64,000 bases of DNA from Rhizopus arrhizus (lineage: Eukaryota > Mucoromycota > Mucoromycetes > Mucorales > Rhizopodaceae): assembly GCA_024220505.1 (NCBI GenBank), contig JAKZZE010000036.1, forward strand, positions 1 through 64,000, written 5' to 3'. Positions 31,593 to 43,348 of the stretch are shown piece after piece. The notes below the pieces were generated by a model that ran no database searches, was not told the origin of the DNA, and worked only from the letters and a program-made list of their open reading frames with translations. How positions within the stretch are numbered: position 1 is the stretch's first letter; the number at the start of each line of letters is the position of its first letter. A program made the position numbers and the translations under genes.

Positions 31593-33222
31593 CAGTAGCG
31601 GACAAAACTGGTGCACAAAAATTAAAATCAACATTGTATCTCCGCCATATGTCTGCGACTTTTGTGGCATATACCATCTGAAAGACAGTCCAAAATATAC
31701 ATTATGTTATGTAAACCGGAACTGTACCGGACATCCCCCAGGCATAAGGTCATTTTTAGTGATTTTTTGCATATTTCAATTTTCGCCAAAAATGTGGTGC
31801 TTGTCTAGCCTTCTTTCAATTTTCCCCATATCTCTCCCGTTTGCTTTCAGATTTCACCGCATATTAGTGAATTATAGTAGCTCTTAAAAAATATATAAAA
31901 CTGTACTTATTTTGTATTTCCCATTGAATCCCCCCTTTTGTTTTTACCCTATTCACTATAACAAAGTACTAGCCTTATATGTCTAAGAAAATAAGCAACT
32001 GTAAAAACGAAACTCTGAGATCTCGAATACGCCTAGTTCGTACGACAACAGATATTTCTAGAATAACAAGAATCTCTAAATGGACAATCAACAGGAGAAA
32101 GAGGGAAGAAAGAAACTTAATGTCTTGTGATCATGAAGGTCTCCCGCTTTTAGTCTGAAAAGTTACTAGCTCAATCACCAACCTAAAGCTTGGACAAGGT
32201 CCGTTACACACAGTTTCCGATGCTCAGCACATTTTGAGGACCTTAAGATACAGTATTAGCAGACTGTCAGTCTAAAGGCACTGTAGGAAGCTAGATTTTG
32301 AGTCTGGAAGTAAGGAATCGAAGAATTTCATCAGCTGTATTAGCCGGAAAAAGCGATGGATGTGGTATCACGACAAGCCATTGTATACTATAGAGGGCTG
32401 GAAGTCTGCTATGTTTAGCAATGAAACAAATATGAACATTATGGATGCAGACAGTATACACTAATATTGAAAGCAAGTCGAGCAACCTTAGCGATTTTTT
32501 CACGGTGATCAAACAATGAAGCATGCTGGCTGCTCTGTTATGTTTTAAGGCTGTATTAGATATTGAGGACCAGAATATGTGTGTCAGGTATACGATGGTA
32601 TAATGAACTCATAAATATACACATATATTTCGCTTACTTCATACCACAAAAGCCTAGCGTATAGTGGTCTAAAACGTCGTAATCTCTCGTTTCAGTATGA
32701 CAATGACACAAGGCACAAGTCGACGCATGTCACAAACTCAATATTTGATAACAGCGCTTCTGTGCTACAAGTTTAGCCGCCACTAATCCCGGCCTAAGTC
32801 CGCTTAAGCATACCAGGTGGCAATTGATGGCAAAGGTATGATGATACGACACTAGATCAAAAAGGGTCGATGATCTTTGGAAAAGAATAGTTAAAGAGCC
32901 GGGTTCTTTTACTGAAAATGATATACACGCATATTATTAGCATATGCAAAGAAGAATATCCGATAATATCAAGAGATGAGATGATTATATAAAGTCTAAG
33001 ATTTTAGCCACTTTTGCGGTTTTTAGAAAATATAAGGTTTTATAAATTTAAAGCACGCTTATCGCTCAGTTTTAACAATGTCATGCTTAGAACATACATA
33101 GATTACAATGACTAGTATATCCTCCTTCTAGTACAGTTTCATGACTATTGCAATTACCATGAGCAGGTAATGGTAGTTAAAAGCTGAAAAAAAGTTTTGT
33201 GCACCAGTTTTGTCCGCTACTG
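31593..33222 (+). mobile_element. Dead Tc1/mariner element, lineage 4, copy b
   Basis: The same element as 14623-16251 in opposite orientation, with TA on both sides (31591-31592 and 33223-33224). Here the decayed transposase reads on the plus strand. An HTH remnant lies at about 31980-32110, GWKSAMFSNETN near 32400, QYDNDTRHKSTHV near 32700 and PGLSPLKHTRWQ near 32790, in shifting frames. Both copies share the same kind of lesions, so the damage largely predates the split or the element was mobilised in trans. Confidence 0.85.
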
Positions 33223-33332
33223 TAGGTCAATACAAAAACAAAATTGTAGATTAACCAATAAAATTAAGCAATGTGGTTTTCTTATTGAGCATTATTTATT
33301 CTTTTTGTTTTGTAAACAGCTTATATTCAAAG

Positions 33333-35148
33333 ATGAAGTCAGCAAGTAGCAGGAAATTACGTTCTAAAAAACAAGTAAACAATCAAAACAAGCAAGAAGA
33401 AATGGATAATACAACAAGTAGTAAACGAAAGAACGCCACTCTCACAACAAGGAAGAAGCGTCCACGTGTGTTAGCAGTTGATAGTTATTGGTGCGTGAAC
33501 AACATAGAAAGCCTGTCGGTTACGTCTTTTGCTAGAGAATTCAAACGTAAAGACCAACACTACTGCCATTCCCGATATATTACAATTATTGAGAATTACA
33601 TTCCACAAGAAGAGCAGTCTCGCCTTAGGGATGACTTTAATAATTGGAAAAAAACTCTTCACTGTATTGAATTCTGGAAAGAACAAAAACGAGTAGCTGC
33701 TTTGTCGGAGGCTGATTCCAATTGCTCTGATGTAATTAATAAGTTTTTAGTGAAGAATTCTGAAGAGGTTTTAGCTTCTGCTGAAAACTTTCATAAACCA
33801 GCTATAAAAGATACTACAACATCCTCATCAGCAACAAAAGAAACGCCAACATCCTCATCAGCAACAAAAGAAACGCCAACATCAGAGACACCAACATCAG
33901 TAACATCAGAGGCACCAACATCAGCAACATCAGAGACATCAACATCAGGAACAGTAACCACTACAACATCATCTGCATTTACAATTGACTCTTCGAATAA
34001 TGAACTTGATCTTAAGCATTATATGCTCGGTGGTTCTGACATTACTGCGCTTTTCCGACAATATCAAAATCGTGCTGATAAAATACTTAGACCTATTATA
34101 TTGAAAACATATGTTCAAGAATTATTGGCCTTGGGCGATGTCCTTTTTTTAGCTAAAAACCAGCATAGCAATATCAAAGCATCTTTTTTCAGCGAGGAGT
34201 TACTCGATAAACTTTTAGATAATCAAAATCAAGTATTGCTGAACAAAATTCCAGACACATACCCAGATTTTACAACAGAGGACTACATGGCTGTTTTAAA
34301 AGTTTTGACCTCTATCGATCAGAATATCATTACACCTAAACAAGCAAAGCTTGAACTTTTAACTCTGGCTGCTGGTATGGATTCATTGAAAGGAAACGTT
34401 ATTGAAGGGATTGGAGATTTGTAAGTGTAGTCGAATGAGCAGTGTTTGAATGAAGACTCATATCTCTTTTTTTTGATTCTGTACGTATGATAGACTCACG
34501 AAGTTACCTTTGGACTCAATTGTAGAGAAGGACAAAATTGGAGAAGTTGATATTCAGACAAGATACTATGAACCCTTGTTATCGGCAATCTTAGCTGACA
34601 CTACAAAGAAAGTTATTTTGAGGTGGCCAAATAAAATGGATGAAACAGCACCAGAAATAAGACCTGATGCAATCATATCAACATTGATACAATTAAAATT
34701 TGGAAGACACCTAGGATATGGTGAAGTCAGACCAGGCGACAATAGCACTACGACACAATCACTCTGCGTAGACACTTTAAAGCTGACTGTATTATCAAGA
34801 AATACTTGTTTAAAAAATGAACATCCCATTCTCGCCTTCCAAATCAATGGTTTCCAACTGATTTTTTATGTGACACAGAGAATTCACCACCGTTTCTACA
34901 CTATGATCGAGATTGGCCGCGTCAAAGTACCAGATTCTTTATTATCAATCCAATCTTTTGCTACTCTGAAAAACCTCCAAATATTGTTACGCGTTACCCA
35001 GATATTTTGGCATTGCTGCCATTCCGTGCCATTCCCAAATGATTCACCACTACTCAGTCATTCATCAAGCCTTGATATTGATACTTTACTTAATATGGCT
35101 AACAGCTCAAACTTCAAATATCGAAATTGTCCTATTCAATATTATTGA
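33333..35148 (+). CDS. Two-exon gene of unknown function, PD-(D/E)xK-like pattern
   Basis: Exon 1 is 33333-34420; intron 34421-34493 (GTAAGT...ATAG, 73 nt); exon 2 is 34494-35148. The splice joins the frames exactly and gives 580 residues. Residues 1-45 are basic. About 48-130 is a conserved-looking domain with YWCVNNIESLSVTSFAREF. About 165-225 is a Thr/Ser/Pro/Glu linker with short repeats (SSATKETPTS). The C-terminal half contains RPDAIIS, then GYGEVRPGD, then AFQINGFQLIFYVTQ. Spacing and hydrophobic pattern recall a PD-(D/E)xK nuclease core with Arg in place of the catalytic Lys, but this is inference only. A second possible start would need a GTG at 33273. An AAATAAA signal lies near 35200. 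It stands between two Tc1 elements, so it may be host or transposon-carried. Confidence 0.75.
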
Positions 35149-35382
35149 TGTAATTAGTCTTAAGCAAAATAATACCAATTTCTTATTAGTTGCAAAATAA
35201 AAAGAGTTTAAACTCACTTTTTCAACTGAAATGGATTACTAAAATAGAATAAATTACCAGATCTCTCTTTATTCACCAAGAAAAAATATCTAACACTTCT
35301 ATGAATAGGAGAAAAAAATTGCTTGGCCTCCTGTTGGAAACCGCCCAGTACTAAAAACACCAGTAACAAGAGTGATCACCTA

Positions 35383-37044
35383 CAGTGGGTGGAAAAATGG
35401 TTCCAATGTTTTCGTCTCGCAACTTTAACGCTTTATAACTTTTGAACTACAAATGGTAACGACTCACAGAAACATGCATTTTGTAGCGCTTTTACAGCTT
35501 ATATCAGTGAAAATTTTTTTTGTTTGCACTGTTACACAATTGGGAATAAACTAACATTAAGTACAAAAACCAACATTGGAACCATTTTTCCACTACATGC
35601 TTTATTTTATTAATATCTTGTATGACCGCCCTTCGCATCCATTGCAGCTCTACAATGATCAGGCATACTATCTATGTATCTCCTGCAGTCTTCTGCTGTA
35701 AAAGTAGACCATTATTTTTCAACACGATCCCATAATTCATGCACACCTTTTGCCCTAGTATCATATGCACTTAACTTGAGCTTAAGGTGGTGCCAGATGT
35801 GCTCTATTGGGTTTAGATCTAGACTTTGCGAAGGCCAGTTGAAGGTATGGCCACACTTGAAGTTATTATCCTTGAACCATCGCCTAGCTAATCTTAGACG
35901 TGTGTTTAGGATCGTTATCTTGCTGAAAATAGATGTCCTGATGATTGTAACCATAGTAATTAAGGCTATCCATAAGAGTTGTACTGAGGATTCCGACATA
36001 ATCAGAAGCCTTCATTGCGCCTTCACTAATCCAACATGCATAGCCAGGCCCGTCATAGGTAATACAACCCCATACCATAATGCTACCGCCCCATCCTTTA
36101 ACTGTCAAGTCGAGATGATGGGGTTGAAGTTTATCATCTGGTCGACTCCAAAAGTATTTGCAACCATCTGACCCATAAACGTTGACTTTTGTTTCGTCAC
36201 TTAATACCATACGTCTCCAGTCATCGCTTGTCCAGTTTTTATGCTCTTCCGCCCATGCTAGTCGTCTTGCTTTCTGAACCTTAGTCAATAAAGGCTTTTT
36301 TACCTTTACCTTAACATGGAAGTTCATGCTTTTCATAACCTTAATGGTACCTGAGTAACTAATATTGTGACCAGTGCATACTAGGTACTTATGGACAGCC
36401 TTCGCAGTCTTGAGGGTACCATTAACAATCTGCTTACGTATATAAGGCTTGGTGGTAACGCTTAGAGCAGCCTTTCTACCAGGGTTTGCTGTTACTCTGC
36501 CAGGAGAAAACTTCTCGGCATATCTACTTAAAGTAGATTTTTTTAAATTAGGGATACGTTCCATTATCACTGAATATGGCTTGTTTTGTAAAACCAATGA
36601 TTTGATGCTTTCTTGCTTGTTTCTAGAGAGAGCGCGAACCATATGTGTAGTGATGCCCCAAATCTTTGATATGTGGAGAAAGAAAAGGAAAAAAAAGCTT
36701 TGACCGGGGATAAATTAATTTTATAAGTCACGTAGACTTTTTCGGCGATAGCCGGAATGGTATGACTCATAATCAGCTAAAAAGCTCTAGTGAAAACTCC
36801 ATTAAATAACAAATAAACTTATCTACAATTGTAGTGGAAAAATGGTTCCAATGTTGGTTTTTGTACTTAATGTTAGTTTATTCCCGATTGTGTAACAGTG
36901 CAAACAAAAAAATTTTTCACTGATATAAGCTGTAAAAGCGCTACAAAATGCATGTTTCTGTGAGTCGTTACCATTTGTAGTTCAAAAGTTATAAAGCGTT
37001 AAAGTTGCGAGACGAAAACATTGGAACCATTTTTCCACCCACTG
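35383..37044 (-). mobile_element. Tc1/mariner element, lineage 1, copy b
   Basis: Same terminal repeats, including the paired 22-bp motifs, as the element at 5459, with TA at both sides (35381-35382, 37045-37046). The transposase reads on the minus strand and is damaged. Confidence 0.94.
35610..36642 (-). pseudogene. Tc1-like transposase, lineage 1, inactivated copy
   Basis: Very similar to the protein at 5861-6892. It begins with MVRALSRNKQESIK and retains FSDETKV (as LSDETKV) and FQQDNDPKHTSK. A frameshift follows near 35885-35900. The continuation in another frame keeps PSQSLDLNPIEHIW but meets a TAA (35712-35714) at a Glu codon of the intact copy. The final SMPDHC...GGHTRY block and stop are still recognisable. 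Inferred inactive, but possibly mobilised by the intact copy. Confidence 0.9.
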
Positions 37045-37046
37045 TA

Positions 37047-37351
37047 TATTGTGTTGGGTACAGTTACTGTAAACACAGTCGTTTATATGGTATTTAAAAA
37101 GCCTACACTTTCGGTTCCAAGTCAAAAAAGAGAAAGACAGACAGAAGAAAGACATTAATGATCAACTTGAAAGTGCCAAATTTAATTAGCTGTTTCGGAC
37201 AAAAGTTTCCAGTCAAAATGACAAAAATAATTGAGCTTGTGGCATTTATTTTTCAATTTCCGCCGATTATTTTTGCCTTTAGGCCAATCATTTTTCTGAG
37301 AATGACAATACAAAGGTTGGCGAAGAAGAGTCTGAAAATGTGGTACTAGCT
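37047..37351. other. Spacer without a recognised feature
   Basis: A short Phe-rich ORF in it lacks coding character. It includes no repeat seen elsewhere in the window. Confidence 0.45.
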
Positions 37352-38002
37352 TGTTAAGGATACATAAGATTATAGTCACTTTATTTTAGTAAAAGGAATC
37401 AGATATGATCCTGAATAATATGTTGACATAACTTGGAATCATTTATAACGTTATTCCCAACACAGATCAATAAAATACTTTGATTAGATTTTTATATTAA
37501 GCTTTATTCATATTAACTTCACATAGTCAAATAAGATGACATGGTTGTAATATAGTTAGTGATAATATGAGCATGTTGAATAAGGAATGACGATTACTTA
37601 CCGGATCATCATTAGTCATGAAAACATTTATTCTGACTGAGATATTATTGTTAGCAATGATATCCAATCACGGAACTAAAAGTCTTTATATTCATCCGTA
37701 CCGTCCCCTTAAATAGTTATATCTGAAACCATCCCAATAGCATAATTGACAATACAAGCTAGGAACAGGCTAAACTAATAATTAGAAATAGTAATCATCT
37801 ATTCTGTCAAGTTGATTATAAATCTGTCCTAATTCTTTATCCGTATCATGTCTATAAATACTCTCACTTTTTACATGTAGAATCTATTTTTAAAATCTGA
37901 TAATAGTTATCTTAACTTAATAAAGAGATACCAAGTTCTAACAGTATTTCTTTATCTTTGATTGCTATATTATATTTACCTAAAACTCCCCTATCCTAAA
38001 CA
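37352..38002 (+). repeat. LTR family C, plus orientation
   Basis: 651 bp, TGTTAAGGATACATAAGATT to CTATCCTAAACA. TATAAATAC and AATAAAG near the 3' end set the orientation. The same sequence occurs inverted at 38900-39550 and truncated at 49425-50011. No 5-bp duplication is found at its borders (left TAGCT, right CTTTG), and its right edge abuts coding sequence of a tyrosine recombinase. Confidence 0.88.
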
Positions 38003-38899
38003 CTTTGTACTTGTTGCTGACCGCAACGAATGTGCTTTGTATCGTCTGTCTACTCCAGCTTTTTCCATAGCTGTTTGAATCCATTTACCGACCGTACTTG
38101 CTTGAACAGAAGTAGTTGGTTTGGCATCTACCTCTAAATACCCCAAAAACAAGGTATGATCTACTGCTAAATGTTGTCTATGCTAGTTTGTCAATTCCAT
38201 AAAACGAAACAAGTTTCGGACGAAACATAGTTCTTCTTCTTGGATCACTCCTAGTTGGATACTCTTGGTGTTGGTTTCTTTTGGTTGGCGAATATGCAAC
38301 CAGACACTATCGGGAACGCCGTCTGTGTGCGTAAATTGAACATCTCTCCATTGGATCCGGCCCACATCTGATCTCGGTCTCCACATTGTATTTGTTGTAA
38401 ACATAGTTATTTTCTATATGATATCAGTTGTATTAAAATAAATAACGATACACAAAAGATTAAACTATGATTGAACAATTCCACACTTTTCCAAATTTAG
38501 AACAATAAGATCAATATCTGTCATCCTAGAGAGTCTAATCAATTGTCAACCCCAAAAGTAATTAGATCAAAGTTAATTGACTGGTTATTATTTCTATTGT
38601 TCAATTTCAGATGCATATATTAGAACATCGACAAGCTTTAGCTTAATCATTGGTTCTTCAGCACGACATCGTGACCGAGTCCATATCTTTTATATCTACG
38701 CTCACAAAGAATATAAATAGATGCCAACTTTTTATCCATAAAGCGAGGCCTTTTCGCAATATAAAGAAATCTGCAATAAAGAAGGATTTTAATTTTATAT
38801 TGCTGCTATTGTTTTTTTGTTTAATTTTTTATTTAATCTTGCGATTAAAACAGTATTTATACACATCAACAAAATTACCTTTAGTTGTAATTGCCCCAA
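38003..38899 (-). pseudogene. DIRS-type tyrosine recombinase fragment, split by a solo LTR
   Basis: Minus strand, 38899-38853 then 38392-38003. The box I block MWRPRSDVGRIQW carries the first catalytic Arg of tyrosine recombinases. Downstream come RRYKAHSLRSAT, the His-x-x-Arg of box II, and a KPTTSVQASTVGKW segment. The C-terminal Tyr block is missing because LTR C abuts. A stop (TAG) interrupts the frame after FRFMELTN, and the solo LTR B (38393-38852) splits it just upstream of MWRPRSD. Such recombinases insert DIRS retroelements without target duplication. It may be part of the same family as the gag+RT fragment at 40379-42109, but it lies in the opposite orientation. Confidence 0.78.
38393..38852 (+). 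repeat. Solo LTR, family B
   Basis: 460 bp, TGTTGTAAACATAG to GCGATTAAAACA, identical by eye to both LTRs of the element at 43349-49424. It is flanked by the duplication GTATT (38388-38392 and 38853-38857), so this is a genuine insertion reduced to one LTR. TATAAATAG is at 38712. Confidence 0.95.
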
Positions 38900-39550
38900 T
38901 GTTTAGGAAAGGGGAGTTTTAGGTAAATATAATATAGCAATCAAAGATAAAGAAATACTGTTAGAACTTGGTATCTCTTTATTAAGTTAAGATAACTATT
39001 ATCAGATTTTAAAAATAGATTCTACATGTAAAAAGTGAGAGTATTTATAGACATGATACGGATAAAGAATTAGGACAGATTTATAATCAACTTGACAGAA
39101 TAGATGATTACTATTTCTAATTATTAGTTTAGCCTGTTCCTAGCTTGTATTGTCAATTATGCTATTGGGATGGTTTCAGATATAACTATTTAAGGGGACG
39201 GTACGGATGAATATAAAGACTTTTAGTTCCGTGATTGGATATCATTGCTAACAATAATATCTCAGTCAGAATAAATGTTTTCATGACTAATGATGATCCG
39301 GTAAGTAATCGTCATTCCTTATTCAACATGCTCATATTATCACTAACTATATTACAACCATGTCATCTTATTTGACTATGTGAAGTTAATATGAATAAAG
39401 CTTAATATAAAAATCTAATCAAAGTATTTTATTGATCTGTGTTGGGAATAACGTTATAAATGATTCCAAGTTATGTCAACATATTATTCAGGATCATATC
39501 TGATTCCTTTTACTAAAATAAAGTGACTATAATCTTATGTATCCTTAACA
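38900..39550 (-). repeat. LTR family C, minus orientation
   Basis: 651-bp inverted copy of 37352-38002 with only a difference near the end (CCTTTCC for CCTATCC). The two copies face each other across about 900 bp. No target duplication is seen. Confidence 0.88.
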
Positions 39551-40378
39551 CAGACCAAAGGGTTTCAATTGAACGCTTGATGGTTTTATTGGTTTATAAA
39601 ATAAAGAAAAGATAAAAAGAATATAACGTTCTGTAATAAAGAAAAGTAAAGTGAAGTGAAGTGAAGTGAAGTAGAAATAGGGATAAGATATGAGGGTATT
39701 TATATGTTTTTGGATTTTATAATTTTGTGTTGTTTTTGGTTTTCAAGCAAACGGAGTTGATACTCCGTTTTCAAATAGATTGTTACGCAGAAGTTCATTT
39801 TCTAACTGGCGTGGTACAAAAAAAACTTGACTGTATATCTTTCACTATATAAACTGTGAGATTGGAGTTTATAGGGTTTATATAGTATAAAATAGGCTTG
39901 TTTTATAAGATTCTTGATGTTAGACCAAAGTTTCGAATAGAGTTTGGTTCCCAAAGTAGTAATAATTTGAATATAAGTTCGCTTGTAATAAGTGACCACC
40001 AGATCTTGTTAAGTAGATCAAACTGTTGTGAATAAAATAAAGTAAAAAGATAAAAAAAGGGGATTACAATGAAGTGTATTTGCTTCAAGGGACTTCTTGT
40101 TCTTGATATTTGATAAGATAAAAGAAAAACAAAAGAGATTTACTTTGTATGATATTTATTTAAAATAATCAAAAAGTAAAGTACAGTAAGTAGTTAGAAT
40201 AATTATACTTCGAGCTCAGGATCTTTGTTGTTATCAACTTTTCATACTTTATTAATCGAAATTGTACTACGTAGACTATATAATATATAAAATAAAATAA
40301 AAAATTTTTCTATAACTTCATCTTCTTTTCATTCGACTTTGTCACTACGCACTTGGAACTACACCGTCGTAGCTTGTT
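39551..40378. other. Non-coding region in front of DIRS gag, probable terminal/leader region
   Basis: Contains five GTGAA/GTGAAGT repeats at about 39650-39670. The segment 39980-40090 is shared inverted with about 19480-19660. I infer a leader or terminal repeat of the DIRS element that follows; its exact ends were not found. Confidence 0.4.
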
Positions 40379-41200
40379 ATGCCTAATGATTCAGAAAATT
40401 CGACCAACCCACCTGCGTGGGCTTCAATCCTGCTTCAACGAGTTGAACAACTGGAGGCTCGCCTATCCTCTAGTCCATTGTTTACTAACGATCCCAATGT
40501 TGTCGTTCGTGCCCCTGGCTCTGACTTCACACCTTCCGTCGATATGGTACAAAATCATCCATATATTACCGAAGATTTCTTTAAACGACCCTTGGACGAA
40601 AATCAACGACGCCGCTACTTATTCGAATGTCCAAAGAATACTTTGCGTCAATACGATCCTCCTAAACTTAACAACGTTCAACTATCGCCAAGCGCTAAAC
40701 TCGTGGATACCCAACTGTCGTACATACAATATCGCCTATCCGGTATCACCCGTCCTTTGGACTGGTTCATGTATCGATTGTTGCAAGACAACTGGGATTT
40801 GCCTACCCTGCAACAACAGTCTCGGGATATTGTCGTGGCTATGCACGAACTTTTGTCTGATGTCGCGTCTCACATTACCACTCTTCGTACCCAGAATGTG
40901 TATCGTGGGATTCCCGGACGTGTGGAAGCACCTCCCGAGTCAGACGATAATCTCTTGTTGGATACCACTGCCATGGTGGAACACATCAAGTTACAACGCG
41001 CAGTTCAACAAGCAACTCAACCACAGTCGAATAAAAAACGCAACAATCGACCTCGTTCGAAACGTTCTGCGTTTGGAGACAGTACTCAGCCAACTCATTC
41101 AAGCCCATCCGCTGCAGAATCCGGTCCCGTTTCACAGGCCTCGCATCAGTCCTCTTCGCGGGGTTTTCAACAGCGTACCACCAACAAGAAAACCAATTAG
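40379..41200 (+). CDS. DIRS-type Gag protein
   Basis: A 273-residue ORF (MPNDSENSTNPPAWASILLQ...). An N-terminal coiled-coil-like stretch (LLQRVEQLEARL, residues 18-29) precedes an alpha-helical region, about 95-180, with conserved-looking DTQLSYIQYRLSGITRPLDW. The tail is Ser/Gln/Lys/Arg-rich. Position directly before, and partly overlapping, a DIRS-type reverse transcriptase in another frame is the usual gag-pol arrangement. I prefer this frame over the longer overlapping frame from 40353, because only this one has normal amino-acid composition. Confidence 0.8.
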   Translation: MPNDSENSTNPPAWASILLQRVEQLEARLSSSPLFTNDPNVVVRAPGSDFTPSVDMVQNHPYITEDFFKRPLDENQRRRYLFECPKNTLRQYDPPKLNNVQLSPSAKLVDTQLSYIQYRLSGITRPLDWFMYRLLQDNWDLPTLQQQSRDIVVAMHELLSDVASHITTLRTQNVYRGIPGRVEAPPESDDNLLLDTTAMVEHIKLQRAVQQATQPQSNKKRNNRPRSKRSAFGDSTQPTHSSPSAAESGPVSQASHQSSSRGFQQRTTNKKTN

Positions 41201-42109
41201 CCGAAGTAGGTGGGCGACTTTCGCTCTTTGCTCCTGCTTGGTCTTCTTCTTTGGGTTTTTCATTACACCCATGGATTCTCTACATTCTTCAAAACGGCTA
41301 CCAAATACCTCTAGTATCTCCTCCTCCTCTACGACCGTCTCCAGCTTACCAACCCTCACCTCGTTCGATTTCAATTTCAATTTCAACATCGCAAGTTATC
41401 GATCAGGAGTTACGCACGCTTCTAGACAAACGAGCCATAGAGCCCGTCCGGTCGTCCAGCACACCCGGCTTCCTTTCCAACCTTTTCATCATTCCCAAGA
41501 AGGATGGCGGCCTTCGTCCAGTGCTCAACTTGAAACAACTCAATCAGTATTTGCCCACACAGCATTTCAAAATGGGGACAATGAAAACCATCACACACCT
41601 AATTCAACCGGACGATTTTTTGACCTCTATAGACTTAAAAGACGCCTTCCACCATATTGCAATCCGCCACAACTCGCGCCACCTACTTCGTTTCCAGTGG
41701 CGCCAGCAGGTCTACCAATATCGGGTACTCCCTTTCGGTCTCAGTCTTTCACCTCTGGTGTTCACAAAAGTCCTCAAACCGGTACTCAAATGGGCCCGAC
41801 GTCGAGGGATTCGGCTGACAGCATATTTAGACGACCTACTCATCATGGCGAAAACGTTTCAGGAAACAGCTCGACACACTCAGAAGGTATGTCAAAAAAT
41901 GCGGGAGCTGGGTTGGCTCCTCAACCTCAACAAATCGACTCTAACGCCTTCCCAACAGATCTCTCACCTCGGCTTCAAAATCGACACGTCCAAGATGATC
42001 ATATCCATACCGGGGAAGAAGATCCGCAACCTACGTCGCATGGCGTACTCCCTCTTGAAGAAGACGACGACGACATGGACGTCTCTGGCTCAATTTATTG
42101 GGACTGCAC
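41150..42109 (+). pseudogene. DIRS-type reverse transcriptase, truncated by LTR S
   Basis: The frame overlaps the end of gag (AEVGGRLSLFAPAW just beyond 41200). The RT domain shows SSTPGFLSNLFIIPKKDGG, then LNQYLPTQHFKM, IDLKDAFHHI, LPFGLSLSPLVFTKVLKP, the catalytic YLDD (41824-41835) and HLGFKIDT, followed by the DIRS-typical MIISIPGKKIRNLRRM. RNase H, methyltransferase-like and recombinase parts are missing: at 42110 a solo LTR begins and different retroelement sequence follows on its other side. Catalytic residues in the remaining part look intact. Confidence 0.88.
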
Positions 42110-42677
42110 TGTTGTAGAACAGTAACTGATCGTAGTAGACATTGATAAATATAAGTCTTAATACAAGATCATAATTAAATAAAATAAAAATATAAGTTTA
42201 TTTAAATAAGATCATACAATCAATTCCAATTAAACATATTCTTTTAGAATGTGTTTTGTATTAATGAGAGTTCTTTGATAAGAAGAAGTATCAACTAAAA
42301 TAACAAGATCCAATCCAATATCAGGAATATTGCTAATCTTTCACATAATTGAAATAACGCGTAAAATAACGTTATTCAAATCAGTGAGGAATTCCCAGAA
42401 TAAAAGATAATCTATGACAGACATACAAAAGAACAAATGAAAAGTATTCATAATCATAATTATAGATGACACTTGTTAAAGTACCTGAATATTAGAAGAA
42501 CGCTTACAATAGAAGATATCAAGCCACTCACTCAATAAGATATAAATACCTGTCTTCAATTAGAATAATTTTTACTTGAACTTAAACTGAAATAAAGATC
42601 AGTCTCAAAAAGTACCTACACTGTTTCTTGATCTTTGTTTCTACCTTTTCTTAAACTACTTTTACCATTATACAACA
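42110..42677 (+). repeat. LTR family S, plus orientation, at a chimeric junction
   Basis: 568 bp, TGTTGTAGAACAGTAACTG to CATTATACAACA; inverted relative at 1337-2250. AATAAAG then CAGTCTCAAAAAGTA near the 3' end is shared with LTR R. The left neighbour is DIRS RT and the right neighbour is a minus-strand gag of family A. Flanking 5-mers differ (TGCAC against GGGAT), so this is not a simple insertion. Confidence 0.9.
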
Positions 42678-43144
42678 GGGATAAGTCTATCCTTGGGTGA
42701 TGAATTTCTAGATCCATTGCCCTTCAACTCATGATTACGCAGTTCTAACTGGGAAGCAATAAGAGCGTCAACATCATTTAAGGCTGATACAGCATAGCTC
42801 AATTGCTTTTCATTTTCTTCAAGTAAAGTTAGCTTATTTTCTAAAATAAAACTCGCTTTATTATTATTTAATTTTTCAATTAAATCAAAGAACAAGGATT
42901 TTTGAGCCACTAACCTCTCCATATACTTGGAAGGGTCCGAAGAAGGAACAGCAGGAGAAGAATCAGTAACTTCATCCATCTCAACATCAGTTTCAATGGA
43001 TGCATCATCACGAGGATGGATGGATGAGTTTGACGCTCTACTTTCGAGAGTTTCAAGATCCATTCTATCCAAGGACTTAGCTACTTCATCAGCTGAATCC
43101 TTTTCAACGTTTTTGGCAGGGGATTGATTAATAGAAGAATTCAT
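42678..43144 (-). pseudogene. Gypsy family A gag, 5' fragment
   Basis: About 155 codons nearly identical to the start of the gag at 9622 (MNSSINQSPAKNVEKDSADE), cut by LTR S within the DRLIP segment. Only the acidic N-terminal region is present. Family A leader/LTR sequence precedes it at 43145-43348. Confidence 0.9.
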
Positions 43145-43348
43145 TCAAAAAAATGAGATATTTGCAGATAATAAAGTGAGAAAAAAGAAAGGAAATAGTA
43201 CTTGAAAACTAGTGAATGAGTCTCTATGTAACCTCTTTATTAGATTTCAAGACGAGAGAGAGAACCCATTTAATCAAACTACGCCTTTATATAGGAAATG
43301 AAATTATTCAGGGACCGAAGTGAGTTCAAGGTCAATTTTAGTATTGAG
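43145..43348 (-). repeat. Leader/LTR part of element A, truncated
   Basis: Reverse complement of about 9418-9621, including the TATATAAAGG box. It ends abruptly at GTATTGAG where the LTR of element B begins. Confidence 0.85.

Noticed and set aside
37352..39550. Interpretation of the inverted 651-bp repeats as terminal inverted repeats of a complete DIRS element
   Set aside because: The repeats have TG...CA ends with promoter and polyadenylation signals of LTRs, only a recombinase fragment lies between, and gag-RT of DIRS type is elsewhere and in the opposite orientation.
40353..42125. Long 590-codon plus-strand ORF overlapping the DIRS genes
   Set aside because: It lies out of frame with both Gag (40379) and reverse transcriptase (to 42109), has unusual composition and runs into LTR S; it is a shadow of the two real frames.
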